From: an uncultured Clostridia bacterium
GTDB taxonomy: Bacteria; Bacillota; Clostridia; Christensenellales; CAG-917
Length of the DNA stretch: 64,000 nucleotides
Direction of reading: 5' to 3'
Assembly: GCA_944349635.1 (NCBI GenBank)
Contig: CALVNH010000002.1
Span: 62,001 to 126,000, forward strand
The notes beneath the pieces were generated by a model that was not told the origin of the DNA, searched no databases, and saw nothing but the letters and a program-made list of their open reading frames with translations. The translations under genes were made by a program, and so were the position numbers. This document shows, in pieces, positions 7,405 through 17,365 of this stretch. The stretch's first letter is position 1, and each line of letters opens with the position of its first letter.

Positions 7405-10167
7405 ATGAGCGAAAACAGAAACGAAAGCAATCAGGACGCAGTAAAGCAGCTGGGCTCGTACAAGAGCGGTAAACTCGCCGAACTCAGAAACCGTGTATCG
7501 GAGCAAAAGACGAGAGCAATCGCACTTATGGCGGCCATAAGAGCCAAACGCGAAGCTCTGATTGCAAAAGCGGAAGAGGAAAAACGCATCGAAGAAGAGC
7601 GCGCCGCACGTGAAGAAGCGGCACGCAAATCCGACGCGGTCAAATCCGTTGCGGACGAATCCGTCCGAGAAGAGGTGACGGAAACTACCGAACCTTCGGC
7701 CGAACCCGTTGCGACTCCGTCTGCGGAACCCGTAAACGCGCAGCCCGAAATCGAAACGAGCGATTCCGTCGTTGCCGAAACAACCGAAATCACGAAAAAA
7801 AAGACGGAGACCGTCCCCGAAAAATCTGCGGAAGAAGCGGACAAAGAACAGTCCGAATCCGCACAAGCCGTCGCTCCTCAACCGATACAAAAAGAGGAAA
7901 AGCCGAAGATAATCAAACAGACCACAACGTCTTCCGGCGCCTCAGTACAGTCCGAACTGCTTCCCAACGGAGAAATCCGCAGAATTTACATTCCGCCGGA
8001 GCCCCAAAAGAAAGAAAAGGTAACGACCCGCGTCTTTGCAGGCGGTTATCAAGGCGGCAGAGGCCCCAGGGGTGCGCAACAGCAAAGCGGACAGGCTTCC
8101 GCACGTCCTCAGGGCGGTTATCCTCAAAGACGCGACGGACTCACCGCGTCAAGTCTCGCGAACGCGGCTCAACAGGCTCCCGTCAACAAACAACAGGGTG
8201 CCAAAAGCAAGGGCGGTTCCAGAAATGCTTCGGGCGGCGGACAGAAGTTCGACGACCGCGGCACGATGAACAAGCGCGCCTTGCTCAAAAAAGGTTTCAT
8301 CGTCGACGACAGAATCATGATGGACGACGAAGACGCCAAAGTCCGCGTTTTCAAAAACAAGAACAAATCGGGCGGCGGCGGAGGAGTGACCGTCATCGAA
8401 CACGCCGTCATCACCACCGACCCCGTGCCAATCAAGATTCTGAGCGAAAAGACTGGCATTTCCGCTTCGGAAATCATCAAAAATCTCTTCCTGCTCGGAA
8501 TTATCAAGACAATCAACGAAAGCGTGGATTTCGCCACGGCGGAACTCGTCATCGGAGAAATCACCAAAAACAACCCGATTACGCTTGAATACAAGCCCGA
8601 AATCACTCTCGAAGAAACCCTTTCCGCCAAAATCGACATCGACGAAGAGGACAGCTCCAAACTCGTTCCGCGTCCTCCCGTCATCACCATTATGGGTCAC
8701 GTTGACCACGGCAAAACGTCTTTGCTGGACTATATCCGCAAATCCAACGTCGCGGGTGGTGAAGCCGGCGGCATAACCCAGCACATCGGTGCGTACACCA
8801 TTTCGCTAAAAGGTTCTCCGATAACCTTCCTCGACACTCCCGGTCACGAAGCTTTCACGTCCATGAGAGCGCGCGGCGCACAGGTTACGGACATTGCCGT
8901 ACTTGTGGTTGCCGCAGACGACGGTATCATGCCGCAGACTGTCGAAGCGATAAATCATGCAAGACAGGCAAACGTTCCGATTATCGTCGCCATAAACAAA
9001 ATCGACAAACCCGCGGCAAATCCCGACCTCGTCATGCAACAACTCACGCAGTACGACGTGGTTCCAGAAGAATGGGGCGGTGACACCCCCGTCGTCAGAG
9101 TTTCGGCAAAGAGCGGAGAAGGCGTGGAAAACCTGCTTGAAAACATTCTCACTCTTGCGGAAATCAGAGAGCTCAAAGCCAATCCCGACCGTCCCGCACG
9201 CGGCACAATCATAGAAGCGCGTCTCGACCGCGGCATAGGCAAAGTAGCGACCATTCTCGTTCAGACCGGTACTTTGCGCATAGGTGACAACGTGGTTGCG
9301 GGAACTTCCACCGGCAAAATCCGCGCCATGATTGACGACAAGGGCAGAAAGGTCAAGAAGGCAGGTCCTTCCACTCCCGTTTCCGTTACCGGTTGGGACG
9401 AAGTGCCGGAGGCCGGCGACATAATCGACGTCGTTGCCGACGAAAAATTCGCTCGCGACCTGGCTCTCGAAAGAAAACTCAAACTTGCGGCAAAGGGTGA
9501 CGACACGGGTTCCGTGTCCCTCAACGACCTCTTCGAAAAAATCAAGAAAGGGGAACTCAAATCCGTCAAACTCATCATCAAAGCCGACGTTCAAGGTTCG
9601 CTCGAAGCCGTCAAACAGTCGCTTGCAAAACTCGGTAACGAAGAAGTCGACATCGACATCATTCACGGAGCAGTCGGCGCAATCAAGGAAAGCGACGTTA
9701 CGCTTGCCGATACGGCAAAAGCAATCATCATCGGCTTCAACGTCCGTCCCGACGCCAACGCAAAAGCGCTTGCCGCACAGAAAAAAATCGACATTCGTTT
9801 CTACAACATCATTTACAACGCCATCGAGGACGTCGAAAAAGCCGTCAAAGGTCTGCTCGAACCCAAATTCAAAGAGGTTGTCCTCGGCAGTGCCGAAGTC
9901 AGAGAACTGTTCAAGATTTCGGGTGTCGGAGTCATTGCGGGTTGCCACGTCGTCGACGGCAAAATCGTGCGCGGCGCAAAAGCCAGACTTATCCGCAACG
10001 GCGCGGTCGAAATCACTTCCGAAATCGCGTCTTTGCGTCACGGTAAGGACGACGTCAAGGAAATGGCTAAGAACTTCGATTGCGGCATAATGTTGCAAAA
10101 CTATCAGGACGTCAAGGTCGGCGACGTAATCGAGGCGTTCACCATGGAGCAAATCGATGAAGATTAA
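7405..10167 (+). CDS. infB: Translation initiation factor IF-2
   Basis: GTPase that brings fMet-tRNA to the 30S subunit and promotes subunit joining. 920 residues. Residues 1 to about 330 are low-complexity: an acidic/Ala-rich part, then a Gly/Gln-rich part. The IF2-N domain (about 330-400) is followed by the GTPase with G1 GHVDHGKTS (about 431-439), G3 DTPGHEAF and G4 NKID. Domains II, III and IV run to the C-terminal [11 protein letters not shown]. The long disordered N-terminus varies in this family and is not unusual in itself. rbfA begins inside the last codons. Confidence 0.97.
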   Translation: MSENRNESNQDAVKQLGSYKSGKLAELRNRVSEQKTRAIALMAAIRAKREALIAKAEEEKRIEEERAAREEAARKSDAVKSVADESVREEVTETTEPSAEPVATPSAEPVNAQPEIETSDSVVAETTEITKKKTETVPEKSAEEADKEQSESAQAVAPQPIQKEEKPKIIKQTTTSSGASVQSELLPNGEIRRIYIPPEPQKKEKVTTRVFAGGYQGGRGPRGAQQQSGQASARPQGGYPQRRDGLTASSLANAAQQAPVNKQQGAKSKGGSRNASGGGQKFDDRGTMNKRALLKKGFIVDDRIMMDDEDAKVRVFKNKNKSGGGGGVTVIEHAVITTDPVPIKILSEKTGISASEIIKNLFLLGIIKTINESVDFATAELVIGEITKNNPITLEYKPEITLEETLSAKIDIDEEDSSKLVPRPPVITIMGHVDHGKTSLLDYIRKSNVAGGEAGGITQHIGAYTISLKGSPITFLDTPGHEAFTSMRARGAQVTDIAVLVVAADDGIMPQTVEAINHARQANVPIIVAINKIDKPAANPDLVMQQLTQYDVVPEEWGGDTPVVRVSAKSGEGVENLLENILTLAEIRELKANPDRPARGTIIEARLDRGIGKVATILVQTGTLRIGDNVVAGTSTGKIRAMIDDKGRKVKKAGPSTPVSVTGWDEVPEAGDIIDVVADEKFARDLALERKLKLAAKGDDTGSVSLNDLFEKIKKGELKSVKLIIKADVQGSLEAVKQSLAKLGNEEVDIDIIHGAVGAIKESDVTLADTAKAIIIGFNVRPDANAKALAAQKKIDIRFYNIIYNAIEDVEKAVKGLLEPKFKEVVLGSAEVRELFKISGVGVIAGCHVVDGKIVRGAKARLIRNGAVEITSEIASLRHGKDDVKEMAKNFDCGIMLQNYQDVKVGDVIEAFTMEQIDED

Positions 10168-10531
10168 GTTTGAGAGGATAAATTCCGAACTGAAAAAGCA
10201 GATTGCGAAAGTGATTGCTTGCGACCTCAAAGACCCGCGTCTTAACAACGGAATCGTGAGCGTAACGAAAGTTTCCGTTACGCCCGACCTTAAATACGCC
10301 AAGGTGTACCTTTCCGTTTACGCCGACAACGAAGAAGCGCGCAAAGAGGCTTTCGACACGGTCTGCCGCTCCAAGACCTTCATCAGAAACATGCTGAAAA
10401 ACGCCGTTCAAATCAGACTGTTGCCGGAACTCAATTTTGTGATGGACACATCTGTGGATTACGGAATCAAAATCGACAAACTGCTTTCGCAAATCGACAT
10501 TCCGCCCGCAGAAGAAAACCAAGATGAATAA
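10157..10531 (+). CDS. rbfA: 30S ribosome-binding factor A
   Basis: Small KH-fold protein needed for late 30S maturation and 16S 5'-end processing. 124 residues, with [17 protein letters not shown] at the start, LKDPRLNN, VSVTPDLKYAKVY and RLLPELNFVMD-S-DYG near the end, all typical of RbfA. Overlaps infB by 11 bp and the next gene by 8 bp. Confidence 0.96.
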   Translation: MKIKFERINSELKKQIAKVIACDLKDPRLNNGIVSVTKVSVTPDLKYAKVYLSVYADNEEARKEAFDTVCRSKTFIRNMLKNAVQIRLLPELNFVMDTSVDYGIKIDKLLSQIDIPPAEENQDE

Positions 10532-11480
10532 CGAAAACCTGCTGAAAATCGCAAAAATCCTCGACGGCGCGCACGACATCGCTGTCTACTGTCACACCAA
10601 TCCGGACGGAGACACGATAGCCTGTGCGCTTTCGCTATATCATGCGCTCGTCGAAAGAGGCAAAAACGTGGATTTGTTCTGTGACGGCGAAATTCCCGAA
10701 AAATACGCCTTTTTGCAGGGCAGCGAACTTTTCCGTCTTCCCGAAAAGGGCGTTCACGAAGTGGGGATTGCCGTCGATTGCAGCGATTTGGAACGTCTCG
10801 GCGGCGCTTCGAAAAGTTTTCTAACCTCAAAAAAGCGTATTGCCGTCGACCACCACAAATCCCATCACCCGTTTGCGGAAGTTTATTGCGTGGACACGAA
10901 CGCCGCGGCATGTGCGGAAATCGTATTCGAATTGCTGGATTCCATGAATGCCGTCGACGACGTATGTGCCGAACTGCTGTTTGCCGGCATAGTGGCGGAC
11001 AGCGGATGCTTTCAGTATCCCTCAACGACCGCGCATACGCATACCGTTGCCGCGCGTCTGTTGCAACACGATTTTGACGCAGCAGACATCGTTTACCGTG
11101 TGCACAGAAAGCTTTCTCCCGCGGTATTCGCGCTGAAACAGCGCGTCCTCGGCAGATGCAGATACTTTTCGGAAGGAAAGACCGCAATCATTACCTTCTT
11201 TGCGGACGATTTCGCCGCGACGGGAACAAAATCGGCGGACACCGAAGGCATCATAGCGTCAGTCATAGATATCGACGGAGTCGAAGTGGCTTTTGCGGTG
11301 TCGGAAGTAGGCGACAAGAATTTCAAAGTAAGCGTACGTACCAAAAGCTACGTCGACGCCAGCGATTTGGCGTCCGTATTCGGCGGCGGCGGACACGAAC
11401 GTGCGGCCGGGTGCAGATTGAACGGCTTTTACGAAGACGTGGTGGACAAACTCGTCAAAGCTGCAAACGACAGACTGTAA
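10524..11480 (+). CDS. nrnA: DHH-family phosphoesterase, NrnA-like (nanoRNase / pAp phosphatase)
   Basis: Manganese-dependent DHH-DHHA1 enzyme that degrades 2-5 nt RNAs and dephosphorylates pAp. Motifs in order: HTNPDGDTIACAL (residues 24-36, metal ligands D28 and D30), a VDCSDLERLG block, DHH in VDHHKSHHPF, and the C-terminal DHHA1 motif FGGGGHERAAGC. 318 residues is the normal length. The position between rbfA and truB is conserved in Firmicutes, so nrnA is preferred over other DHH families such as RecJ or GdpP. Confidence 0.92.
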   Translation: MNNENLLKIAKILDGAHDIAVYCHTNPDGDTIACALSLYHALVERGKNVDLFCDGEIPEKYAFLQGSELFRLPEKGVHEVGIAVDCSDLERLGGASKSFLTSKKRIAVDHHKSHHPFAEVYCVDTNAAACAEIVFELLDSMNAVDDVCAELLFAGIVADSGCFQYPSTTAHTHTVAARLLQHDFDAADIVYRVHRKLSPAVFALKQRVLGRCRYFSEGKTAIITFFADDFAATGTKSADTEGIIASVIDIDGVEVAFAVSEVGDKNFKVSVRTKSYVDASDLASVFGGGGHERAAGCRLNGFYEDVVDKLVKAANDRL

Positions 11481-11493
11481 TCGGATTGATATT

Positions 11494-12432
11494 ATGAGAG
11501 GTTGCACTCCCGAAGAAAACGCGCTTAACGGCTTCATCAACCTCTATAAATCCGACGACATGACATCGTCGGACGCCGTGTGCATTGTGCGTGGCATAAT
11601 GTCAAAAGCCAGCGGAGTTCGGCAAAAAGTCGGACATCTCGGCACACTGGACCCTCTCGCCGAGGGAGTCCTGCCCATAGCCGTCGGAAAGGCAACCAGA
11701 CTTTTCGATTTGCTTGCATTCAAACGCAAAAAATATCTCGCAACCTTCGTTTTCGGGGCGCAGACCGACACTTTGGACAGGGGAGGAAAGACCGTATATT
11801 GCGGGGGACGCATTCCGACCGCGGAGGAAATCGAAAGCGTTTTGCCTTCCTTCGTCGGAAAGATAAATCAGATTCCGCCGACCTACTCGTCAAAATCCGT
11901 AAACGGGAAACGCGCATACGAATACGCACGAAAAGGTCAACAGGTGGAACTTGCTCCAAAAAGCGTGGAGATATACTCGTTACGCGCGACAAACCGTCAA
12001 GGAAAACCGTGCGCAGACGGCATGGACGACACGATAGGCGAATACTCCTTCGAAATCGAGTGCGGCGGCGGAACGTATATACGCGCAATAGCGCGGGACA
12101 TGGCGGAAAAATTAGGCACTTATGCCTATATGAGCTCCCTCCGAAGGCTGTCGTCCGGCGACTTCGACTGCAATTCCGCAGTTACCCTCGACGTCCTGCG
12201 AAATGCGGAAAATCCGACGGATTATCTTATCCCCACGGAATTTGCTCTGCGCGGCTTGCCACGGAGAACAATCCCTTCGGAACAACTGTTCAGACTTCTG
12301 AACGGAGTTCCCGTACGCGACGATACGGACGAGAGCAGCGACGCGTTATTCACCGTCTTTTCCGAAGATAACGTTTTGCAGGGCATAGGCTCCACGGAAA
12401 ACGGGACGGTCAAACTGAAAATAAGGCTATGA
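11494..12432 (+). CDS. truB: tRNA pseudouridine(55) synthase TruB
   Basis: Makes pseudouridine 55 in the T arm of elongator tRNAs. The catalytic aspartate is D53 in GTLDPLAEGVLP; GFINLYKSDDMTSSDAV and the GGGTYIRAIARDM block are also typical. 312 residues including a PUA-like C-terminal part. Only a weak GGA lies before the ATG, so coupling to nrnA is likely. The stop overlaps the ribF start by 4 bp. Confidence 0.96.
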   Translation: MRGCTPEENALNGFINLYKSDDMTSSDAVCIVRGIMSKASGVRQKVGHLGTLDPLAEGVLPIAVGKATRLFDLLAFKRKKYLATFVFGAQTDTLDRGGKTVYCGGRIPTAEEIESVLPSFVGKINQIPPTYSSKSVNGKRAYEYARKGQQVELAPKSVEIYSLRATNRQGKPCADGMDDTIGEYSFEIECGGGTYIRAIARDMAEKLGTYAYMSSLRRLSSGDFDCNSAVTLDVLRNAENPTDYLIPTEFALRGLPRRTIPSEQLFRLLNGVPVRDDTDESSDALFTVFSEDNVLQGIGSTENGTVKLKIRL

Positions 12433-13370
12433 AACTTATAGAATTCGGCAAAAAACATTCTTCCGAGGCGGTGATTGCCGCAGGCTTCTTCGATTGCGTC
12501 CATAAAGGTCACGGAGCAGTCATTTCGCAAGCGGCAGCGACGGCTGGTCGACTCGGCGCGGAGTGCGCGGTGCTGACTTTCCGCAACGACCCTTCGTCAC
12601 TCATAGGAAAGAAAACAAAACAACTTTACACCTTTGAAGAAAGATTGTCCGCACTCGCGTCGCTCGGCGTGCAAACGGTGATTTTTGCCGATTTCGACAA
12701 AGGATTCATGTCGCTTAACGCAAAGGATTTTCTGGACAAACTGACGTCCACCGTTGAAGTAAAAGCCTTCGTCTGCGGAAAGGATTATTCTTTCGGAAAA
12801 AATGCGGAAGGCGACGTTAAATTTCTGCACGAATACTTTTCAGACACCGCAACCGAAATCCGAACGGTGGAATTTCTCGAAAACGACGGAATCAAAATAT
12901 CTTCCCGTCTCATAAAGAACGCCGTCGCCGAAGGCGATGTCGAAAAGGCAAACACCATGCTCTCGGAGCCCTATTTCATGCTTGGGAATGTTGTTCACGC
13001 CCACAAACGCGGCACGGGCATGGGGTTTCCCACCGCAAACATAATTCCTTCCGCCGATAAACTCGCGCTGAAGGAGGGAGTATACGCAACCCGTCTGCAA
13101 CTGGACGGCAAAGTTTATTCGGCGGGAACCAACGTGGGCACGAAACCTACTTTTGCCGATTCGGCTTTCTCCGTCGAAAGCTACATTCTGGATTTTGACG
13201 GCGATATCTACGGGAAAACGGTTAAACTGTCGTTCTATAAACGCCTGCGGGACATATCGGACTTCGGCAGTGCGGAAGCTCTCGGAAAACAACTCGAATA
13301 CGACACACTGTGTATTAGAAAATATTTTTCCGATAAAACCGAGGACAAATACCCGAAACGAGAGCAGTAA
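12429..13370 (+). CDS. ribF: Bifunctional riboflavin kinase / FAD synthetase
   Basis: Phosphorylates riboflavin to FMN and adenylylates FMN to FAD. The N-terminal nucleotidyltransferase carries GFFDCVHKGHGAVI (the HxGH-like site) and ISSRLIKN; the C-terminal flavokinase barrel starts near residue 180 with the GTGMGFPTAN motif. 313 residues, normal. It starts inside the truB stop (ATGA overlap), the usual clostridial arrangement. Confidence 0.96.
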   Translation: MKLIEFGKKHSSEAVIAAGFFDCVHKGHGAVISQAAATAGRLGAECAVLTFRNDPSSLIGKKTKQLYTFEERLSALASLGVQTVIFADFDKGFMSLNAKDFLDKLTSTVEVKAFVCGKDYSFGKNAEGDVKFLHEYFSDTATEIRTVEFLENDGIKISSRLIKNAVAEGDVEKANTMLSEPYFMLGNVVHAHKRGTGMGFPTANIIPSADKLALKEGVYATRLQLDGKVYSAGTNVGTKPTFADSAFSVESYILDFDGDIYGKTVKLSFYKRLRDISDFGSAEALGKQLEYDTLCIRKYFSDKTEDKYPKREQ

Positions 13371-13381
13371 AAGGCAAAACC

Positions 13382-13408
13382 GCCGAAAATTCGGCAGAAT
13401 TTTCTTTT
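13382..13408 (+). terminator. Weak intrinsic terminator after ribF
   Basis: GCCGA (13382-13386) and TCGGC (13391-13395) form a short stem around AAAT, followed by AGAATTTTCTTTT. The stem is only 5 bp, so termination may be partial. Confidence 0.4.
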
Positions 13409-13496
13409 GTTGCAGCATCCAAAACCGTCCAAGGTCGGACACTCCGCCGTTATGGCGACGACACAGTCTCGCGGAAGAGTATCATCGGAGAAACAA

Positions 13497-14387
13497 ATGG
13501 ACATATTTACACACAACAACACGGAAAAACCCCTTTTCGGGCCGTCGGGTCACTCCGAAAGTTTTGCCGCAGAAGGACATGCTTCCACCATGGAAATGCC
13601 GGAGTGGCTGTCGACGCGCGGTTTGGACCTCTTTGAGTATTCTTTCGGCAGAGGAGTCAACATTTCATCCAAAACCGCATCTCAAATCGGTGAAAAGTGC
13701 GTCCAATTCGGCATTGAGATGAGCGTTCACGCCCCGTATTTCATCAATTTTGCCTCGCCCGAGGAGCAAAAAGCCGAGAATTCCGTCGGTTACATAATGT
13801 CTTCGCTCAAAATTCTCAAAGCTTTCGGCGGCAAAAGATGCGTTTTCCACGCGGGAGCGCAGGGCGGAGCCGCAAGGGAAGAAGCCTTTGCACGAACAAA
13901 AGCGAAATTTGCCGAAACCCTGGAACTGATTTCTACGCATCCCGAATATTCAAACCTCATTATTTGTCCCGAAACAATGGGCAAACAAGCTCAAATCGGC
14001 ACGATAGACGAGGTCATTGAGCTTTGCAATATGGGCGATAATGTCTATCCGTGCGTGGATTTCGGACACGTAAATTCGCTTTACGGCGGCATTCTGAAAA
14101 CGGCAGGCGATTTCGAAAACATAATAAAACGCCTGTTTGACGGTGTAGGTGAGAAAAAGACGCGCAACATGCACGTGCATTTCTCCAAGATTCAGTTCGG
14201 CGCAAAAGGGGAAATCCGCCATCTTACCTTCGCCGACAATATCTACGGACCTGAGTTCGAACCTTTTGCGGAAATCATAGTAAAATACGGTCTTGCACCT
14301 CACATTCTTTCGGAATCGGCGGGAACACAGGCAGAGGACTCGGCATTTATGAAAAAAGTCTGGCAAAATCTCGCCAATCAACATTGA
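13497..14387 (+). CDS. nfo: Endonuclease IV-like TIM-barrel protein (AP endonuclease family 2)
   Basis: 296 residues resembling deoxyribonuclease IV, which cuts DNA at abasic sites. Likely metal ligands appear in the family order: H in MSVHAPYF, H in CVFHAGAQ, E in ICPETMGK, D and H in CVDFGHVN, H in MHVHFSKI and E near the end (LSESAG). ATG 13497 has GGAG at 6 nt spacing; the 30 extra residues upstream are not coding-like. Some Firmicute proteins of this size are only general xylose-isomerase-like TIM barrels, so the exact activity is less sure than the fold. Confidence 0.82.
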   Translation: MDIFTHNNTEKPLFGPSGHSESFAAEGHASTMEMPEWLSTRGLDLFEYSFGRGVNISSKTASQIGEKCVQFGIEMSVHAPYFINFASPEEQKAENSVGYIMSSLKILKAFGGKRCVFHAGAQGGAAREEAFARTKAKFAETLELISTHPEYSNLIICPETMGKQAQIGTIDEVIELCNMGDNVYPCVDFGHVNSLYGGILKTAGDFENIIKRLFDGVGEKKTRNMHVHFSKIQFGAKGEIRHLTFADNIYGPEFEPFAEIIVKYGLAPHILSESAGTQAEDSAFMKKVWQNLANQH

Positions 14388-14992
14388 CACGGAAAACGGC
14401 GTTCAATCAAATAAAGCAAGGGCGGCAATGTTGGTTGATACCACAGCAACGAATGCCAAACCGACGTACACAAAGCAGAGAACTCCTTTCAAACGAAACG
14501 CATTGTCCTTTTGCAAGACCAGATTCGGACATACAGTATACGAAAAAAGCGTGATACTTAATAATAACTTATAGACAAAAAGGCAAAACGGGAGCAAAAA
14601 GCTTCCGTTTTTTTTTGCGCGCAGATTTCCAGACTAAAACTGCGGAGAAATGGCACCAAACATGATTCAGAGCAGATTACGCGCCGTATATTCTCCGATA
14701 AATTGTCGGAAAATGAGGTATCTTATGCTCAACTGCTCATCTTGTGTATGTATATCGGTTTACATCGTTTGACCTTTTCTTGCGCGCCTGCCACTGATTT
14801 TTAAGCTACATCTCGAAAAAAAGAGAAGCGAAAAACGGAGATTTTCATCAAATTTTCAGAGCATAAGAGTCAACATAACTATTCGCAAAACACAGCTTTT
14901 ACGAATAGAAAGCGGTAAAAATCGGCTTTTTAAGCCTATTATTCAAAATTGATAATATTTTGTCAAAATCCTTATATGACTTTTGTTTGCGG
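14388..14992. other. 605-bp intergenic region without a convincing gene
   Basis: AT-rich gap between the converging nfo-like and ynbB-like genes. It holds a clear terminator (14585-14616). It also holds an inverted pair CTATTCG / CGAATAG (14879-14885, 14902-14908), possibly a decayed relative of the 37-bp element, and a short hairpin GGCTT/AAGCC (14924-14936) that could weakly end ynbB transcription. No structured RNA was recognised. Confidence 0.5.
14585..14616 (+). terminator. Intrinsic terminator downstream of the nfo-like gene
   Basis: AAAACGGGAGC (14585-14595), loop AAAAA, GCTTCCGTTTT with one G-T pair, then a run of T to 14616. It lies about 200 bp after the nfo-like stop. Confidence 0.75.
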
Positions 14993-16231
14993 TTATTGCC
15001 GCCGCAAAGTCTCCGTCAACGCAAGCTTTGCGTGTTCCAGAGTCAAACCGCCTTGCACATAAACGACGTACGGTTCGCGAATCGGCGAATCGGCACTCAA
15101 TTCGATTGAGGAACCCTGAACGAATGTGCCTGCCGCCATTATTACATCATTGCCGTATCCGGGCATTGCCCACGGCACGGGAACAACGTTGCTGTCGACG
15201 GGAGAAGCTGCCTGAACGGCCTCGCAGAAAGCTATGACTTTTTCGGCGGAACCCAGTTTTATGCTGGTGACGATGTCGTGTGCGTCGCCTTCTGCCGACG
15301 GCAGCGTTTCGTAGCCCAGTTTTTTATAAGCGCCCGCAAACAAAAATGCCGATTTCAAAGCGTTTTTTGCAGCTTGCGGCGCAAGGAAAATCCCTTGATA
15401 ATACGGCAGATATCCACCTAGAAAAGAGCCAATTTCCGCTCCCAGCGACGGTGCCGTCATGCGTTTTGCGACAAGGTCCACCAAGTGGGATTTTCCCGCA
15501 ATGTAGCCCCCGGTGGGTGCAACGCCGCCACCGGCATTTTTAATCAAAGACCCCGCCATGAGGTCTACGCCGACTTCTGTGGGCTCCGTTTTTTCCACGA
15601 ATTCGCCGTAACAATTATCCACAAGAACCAGCGTATCGGGACTGACTTTTTTCACGAAATCGGTCAACTGTGCAATTTGACTCACCGAAACCGCATTTCG
15701 CCACTCATAACCGCGACTGCGCCCCAAAAAAACGGCTTTTACACGGTTTTCGTCAAGAAATTTGCCTATTTTTTCTAAATCGAAAGACGGATTGAGTCCG
15801 TCGGCGTTGACAAGGTCTATGCAAGCGAATTCTACGCCGAATTCTTTGAGCGAACCGCAGTTATCGCCTCCGATTACATCCGTAAGCGTATCGTAAGGCA
15901 TTCCCGAAACACTAAGCAAAATGTCGCCGGGGCGCAAAACGCCGAACAACATGAGCGTCAAAGCCTGAGTTCCTGCCGAAATCAACGGCGAAACAACGGC
16001 TTTTTCCGCACCGAAGGCATCGGCGAAAACCGCACACAGCGTCTCTCTGCCTGCATCGTCGTAACCGTAGCCGCTTGAACCGTAAAAATGGCGTGCCTGA
16101 ACTGCATTTTTTCTGAATGCGTCCAAGACTTTTTTCTGATTGTGGAGCGCGATGTCGTCTATTGCGGCAAAACGCTCAGAAAGCTCGTTGCAAGTTTCGT
16201 TTACCAGTTTTTCGGCGTCAGTTCTGTTCAT
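14993..16231 (-). CDS. ynbB: Methionine gamma-lyase-family PLP enzyme (YnbB / aluminium resistance protein family)
   Basis: 412-residue fold-type I PLP protein of the family once called aluminium resistance. Seen: GSSGYGYDDAGRE near the N-terminus, a LISAGTQALTLML cofactor loop, the LVDNCYGEF strand with the PLP-binding aspartate, and SLIKNAGGG with the Schiff-base lysine. The true substrate is not established for the family. Its place beside miaA matches Bacillus and clostridia. GAGGAAA lies 6 nt before the ATG. A copy of the 37-bp dispersed element begins 30 bp upstream. Confidence 0.88.
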   Translation of the reverse strand: MNRTDAEKLVNETCNELSERFAAIDDIALHNQKKVLDAFRKNAVQARHFYGSSGYGYDDAGRETLCAVFADAFGAEKAVVSPLISAGTQALTLMLFGVLRPGDILLSVSGMPYDTLTDVIGGDNCGSLKEFGVEFACIDLVNADGLNPSFDLEKIGKFLDENRVKAVFLGRSRGYEWRNAVSVSQIAQLTDFVKKVSPDTLVLVDNCYGEFVEKTEPTEVGVDLMAGSLIKNAGGGVAPTGGYIAGKSHLVDLVAKRMTAPSLGAEIGSFLGGYLPYYQGIFLAPQAAKNALKSAFLFAGAYKKLGYETLPSAEGDAHDIVTSIKLGSAEKVIAFCEAVQAASPVDSNVVPVPWAMPGYGNDVIMAAGTFVQGSSIELSADSPIREPYVVYVQGGLTLEHAKLALTETLRRQ

Positions 16232-16260
16232 CTAATTTTCCTCGTCACGGTAATACAAGA

Positions 16261-16297
16261 CAAGTATTCTGAATTACCGCGATTTTGATAATAGTTT
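16261..16297 (+). repeat. 37-bp dispersed inverted-repeat element, copy 2
   Basis: CAAGTATTCT (16261-16270), 17-bp spacer ending in GATTTTG, ATAATAGTTT (16288-16297). Arms match imperfectly here (G/C and C/A changes), but length, spacing and sequence follow the other copies. Located 30 bp upstream of the ynbB-like start codon. Confidence 0.7.
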
Positions 16298-16408
16298 TTA
16301 ATGTTTTATCACCATTTTGTGGCATTTTTTCGGCTTTTGACTACCTTCTTTTGTCTTGCCGCCGCACGTCGGTTCCAAGGCGGCTTTTCAAGCCGTGCGT
16401 CGATTTAG

Positions 16409-17365
16409 TCAATATTGCCGCATTCTCGAAAGCACGTATTCTTCGGCGGAAGTATAATCTCCCGATTCGAACCAGCGCACAAACGGATATCTTTTGAACC
16501 AGGTTATCTGGCGTTTCGCGTAATTTCTGGTGTCTTTTTTGATTTTTTCCGCAACGTCGCGCAAAGATTCGCCGTCAACTGTAAATTTTCCGTTTCTCAT
16601 GCTGAAAACGCAATCCGAAAATTCCTTGTATCCTATCGCCTGCATACTCTGACAATCGAAGCGACCGACTCTTCCGACCTCGTCGACAAGCCCCGCGGAT
16701 ATCATTTCCTCGACACGACGGTCGATGGCGGCGTAGAGCCGATGTCTGTCGGCTCTGTTGAAGCCGACGGCAATAACGTCGGGTTCGGATTTCTCACCGT
16801 CGGAGTGTTCACCCACGGTTTTTCCCGTTGTCAACACAACCTCCAAGGCCCTTATCACGCGTTTTACGTCGTTTACGTGGAGTTTTGCGGCGCTTTCGGG
16901 GTCAACCGATGCCAGTCTGGCGTGCATGAACTCCGCGCCTTTCTGATTGCATTCCGCTTCCAATTCCGCGCGCAAAACGGGATTTTTCGCAGTGTTTGCA
17001 AACGACATCGGATAGAAGAGAGATTCAAAGTAAAGTCCCGTTCCGCCCGCAATCACGGGAATTTTCCCGCGCGACAGAATGTCTTTTGCGCACATGGAGG
17101 CGGCTTCGGCAAATTCTGCAACGGAATACGAGTCGCCTGCGTCCAGAATGTCAATCATGTGATGTCTGACTTCGGAGCGACGCTCGACGCTTTCTTTGGC
17201 CGTACCTATGTCGAGTCCGCGATATATTTGCATGCTGTCTGCGGAAATAACTTCACCATTGTGCCGTTTTGCAAAACGGAAAGCGAATTCCGACTTGCCG
17301 GAAGCCGTCGGTCCGACTACGAAAACGGCGTTCGGCGCCTCGAAAATGTTGGTTTCCGTCGTCAT
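16409..17365 (-). CDS. miaA: tRNA dimethylallyltransferase
   Basis: Transfers dimethylallyl to A37 of tRNAs reading UNN codons, using the isoprenoid precursor made by the MEP pathway. P-loop VVGPTASGKSEFA at the N-terminus, then ISADSMQIYRGLDIGTAK, IPVIAGGTGLY and the C-terminal RNYAKRQITWFKR block. 318 residues. The ATG at 17365 overlaps the mutL stop (ATGA); the longer frame start at 17440 would lie inside mutL. Last gene of miaB-mutS-mutL-miaA. Confidence 0.96.
   Translation of the reverse strand: MTTETNIFEAPNAVFVVGPTASGKSEFAFRFAKRHNGEVISADSMQIYRGLDIGTAKESVERRSEVRHHMIDILDAGDSYSVAEFAEAASMCAKDILSRGKIPVIAGGTGLYFESLFYPMSFANTAKNPVLRAELEAECNQKGAEFMHARLASVDPESAAKLHVNDVKRVIRALEVVLTTGKTVGEHSDGEKSEPDVIAVGFNRADRHRLYAAIDRRVEEMISAGLVDEVGRVGRFDCQSMQAIGYKEFSDCVFSMRNGKFTVDGESLRDVAEKIKKDTRNYAKRQITWFKRYPFVRWFESGDYTSAEEYVLSRMRQY

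Noticed and set aside
14403..14597. 64-codon minus-strand ORF with a hydrophobic C-terminus
   Set aside because: Its only start is a TTG inside a terminator hairpin, there is no ribosome binding site, and the sequence resembles no family. At most a gene remnant.
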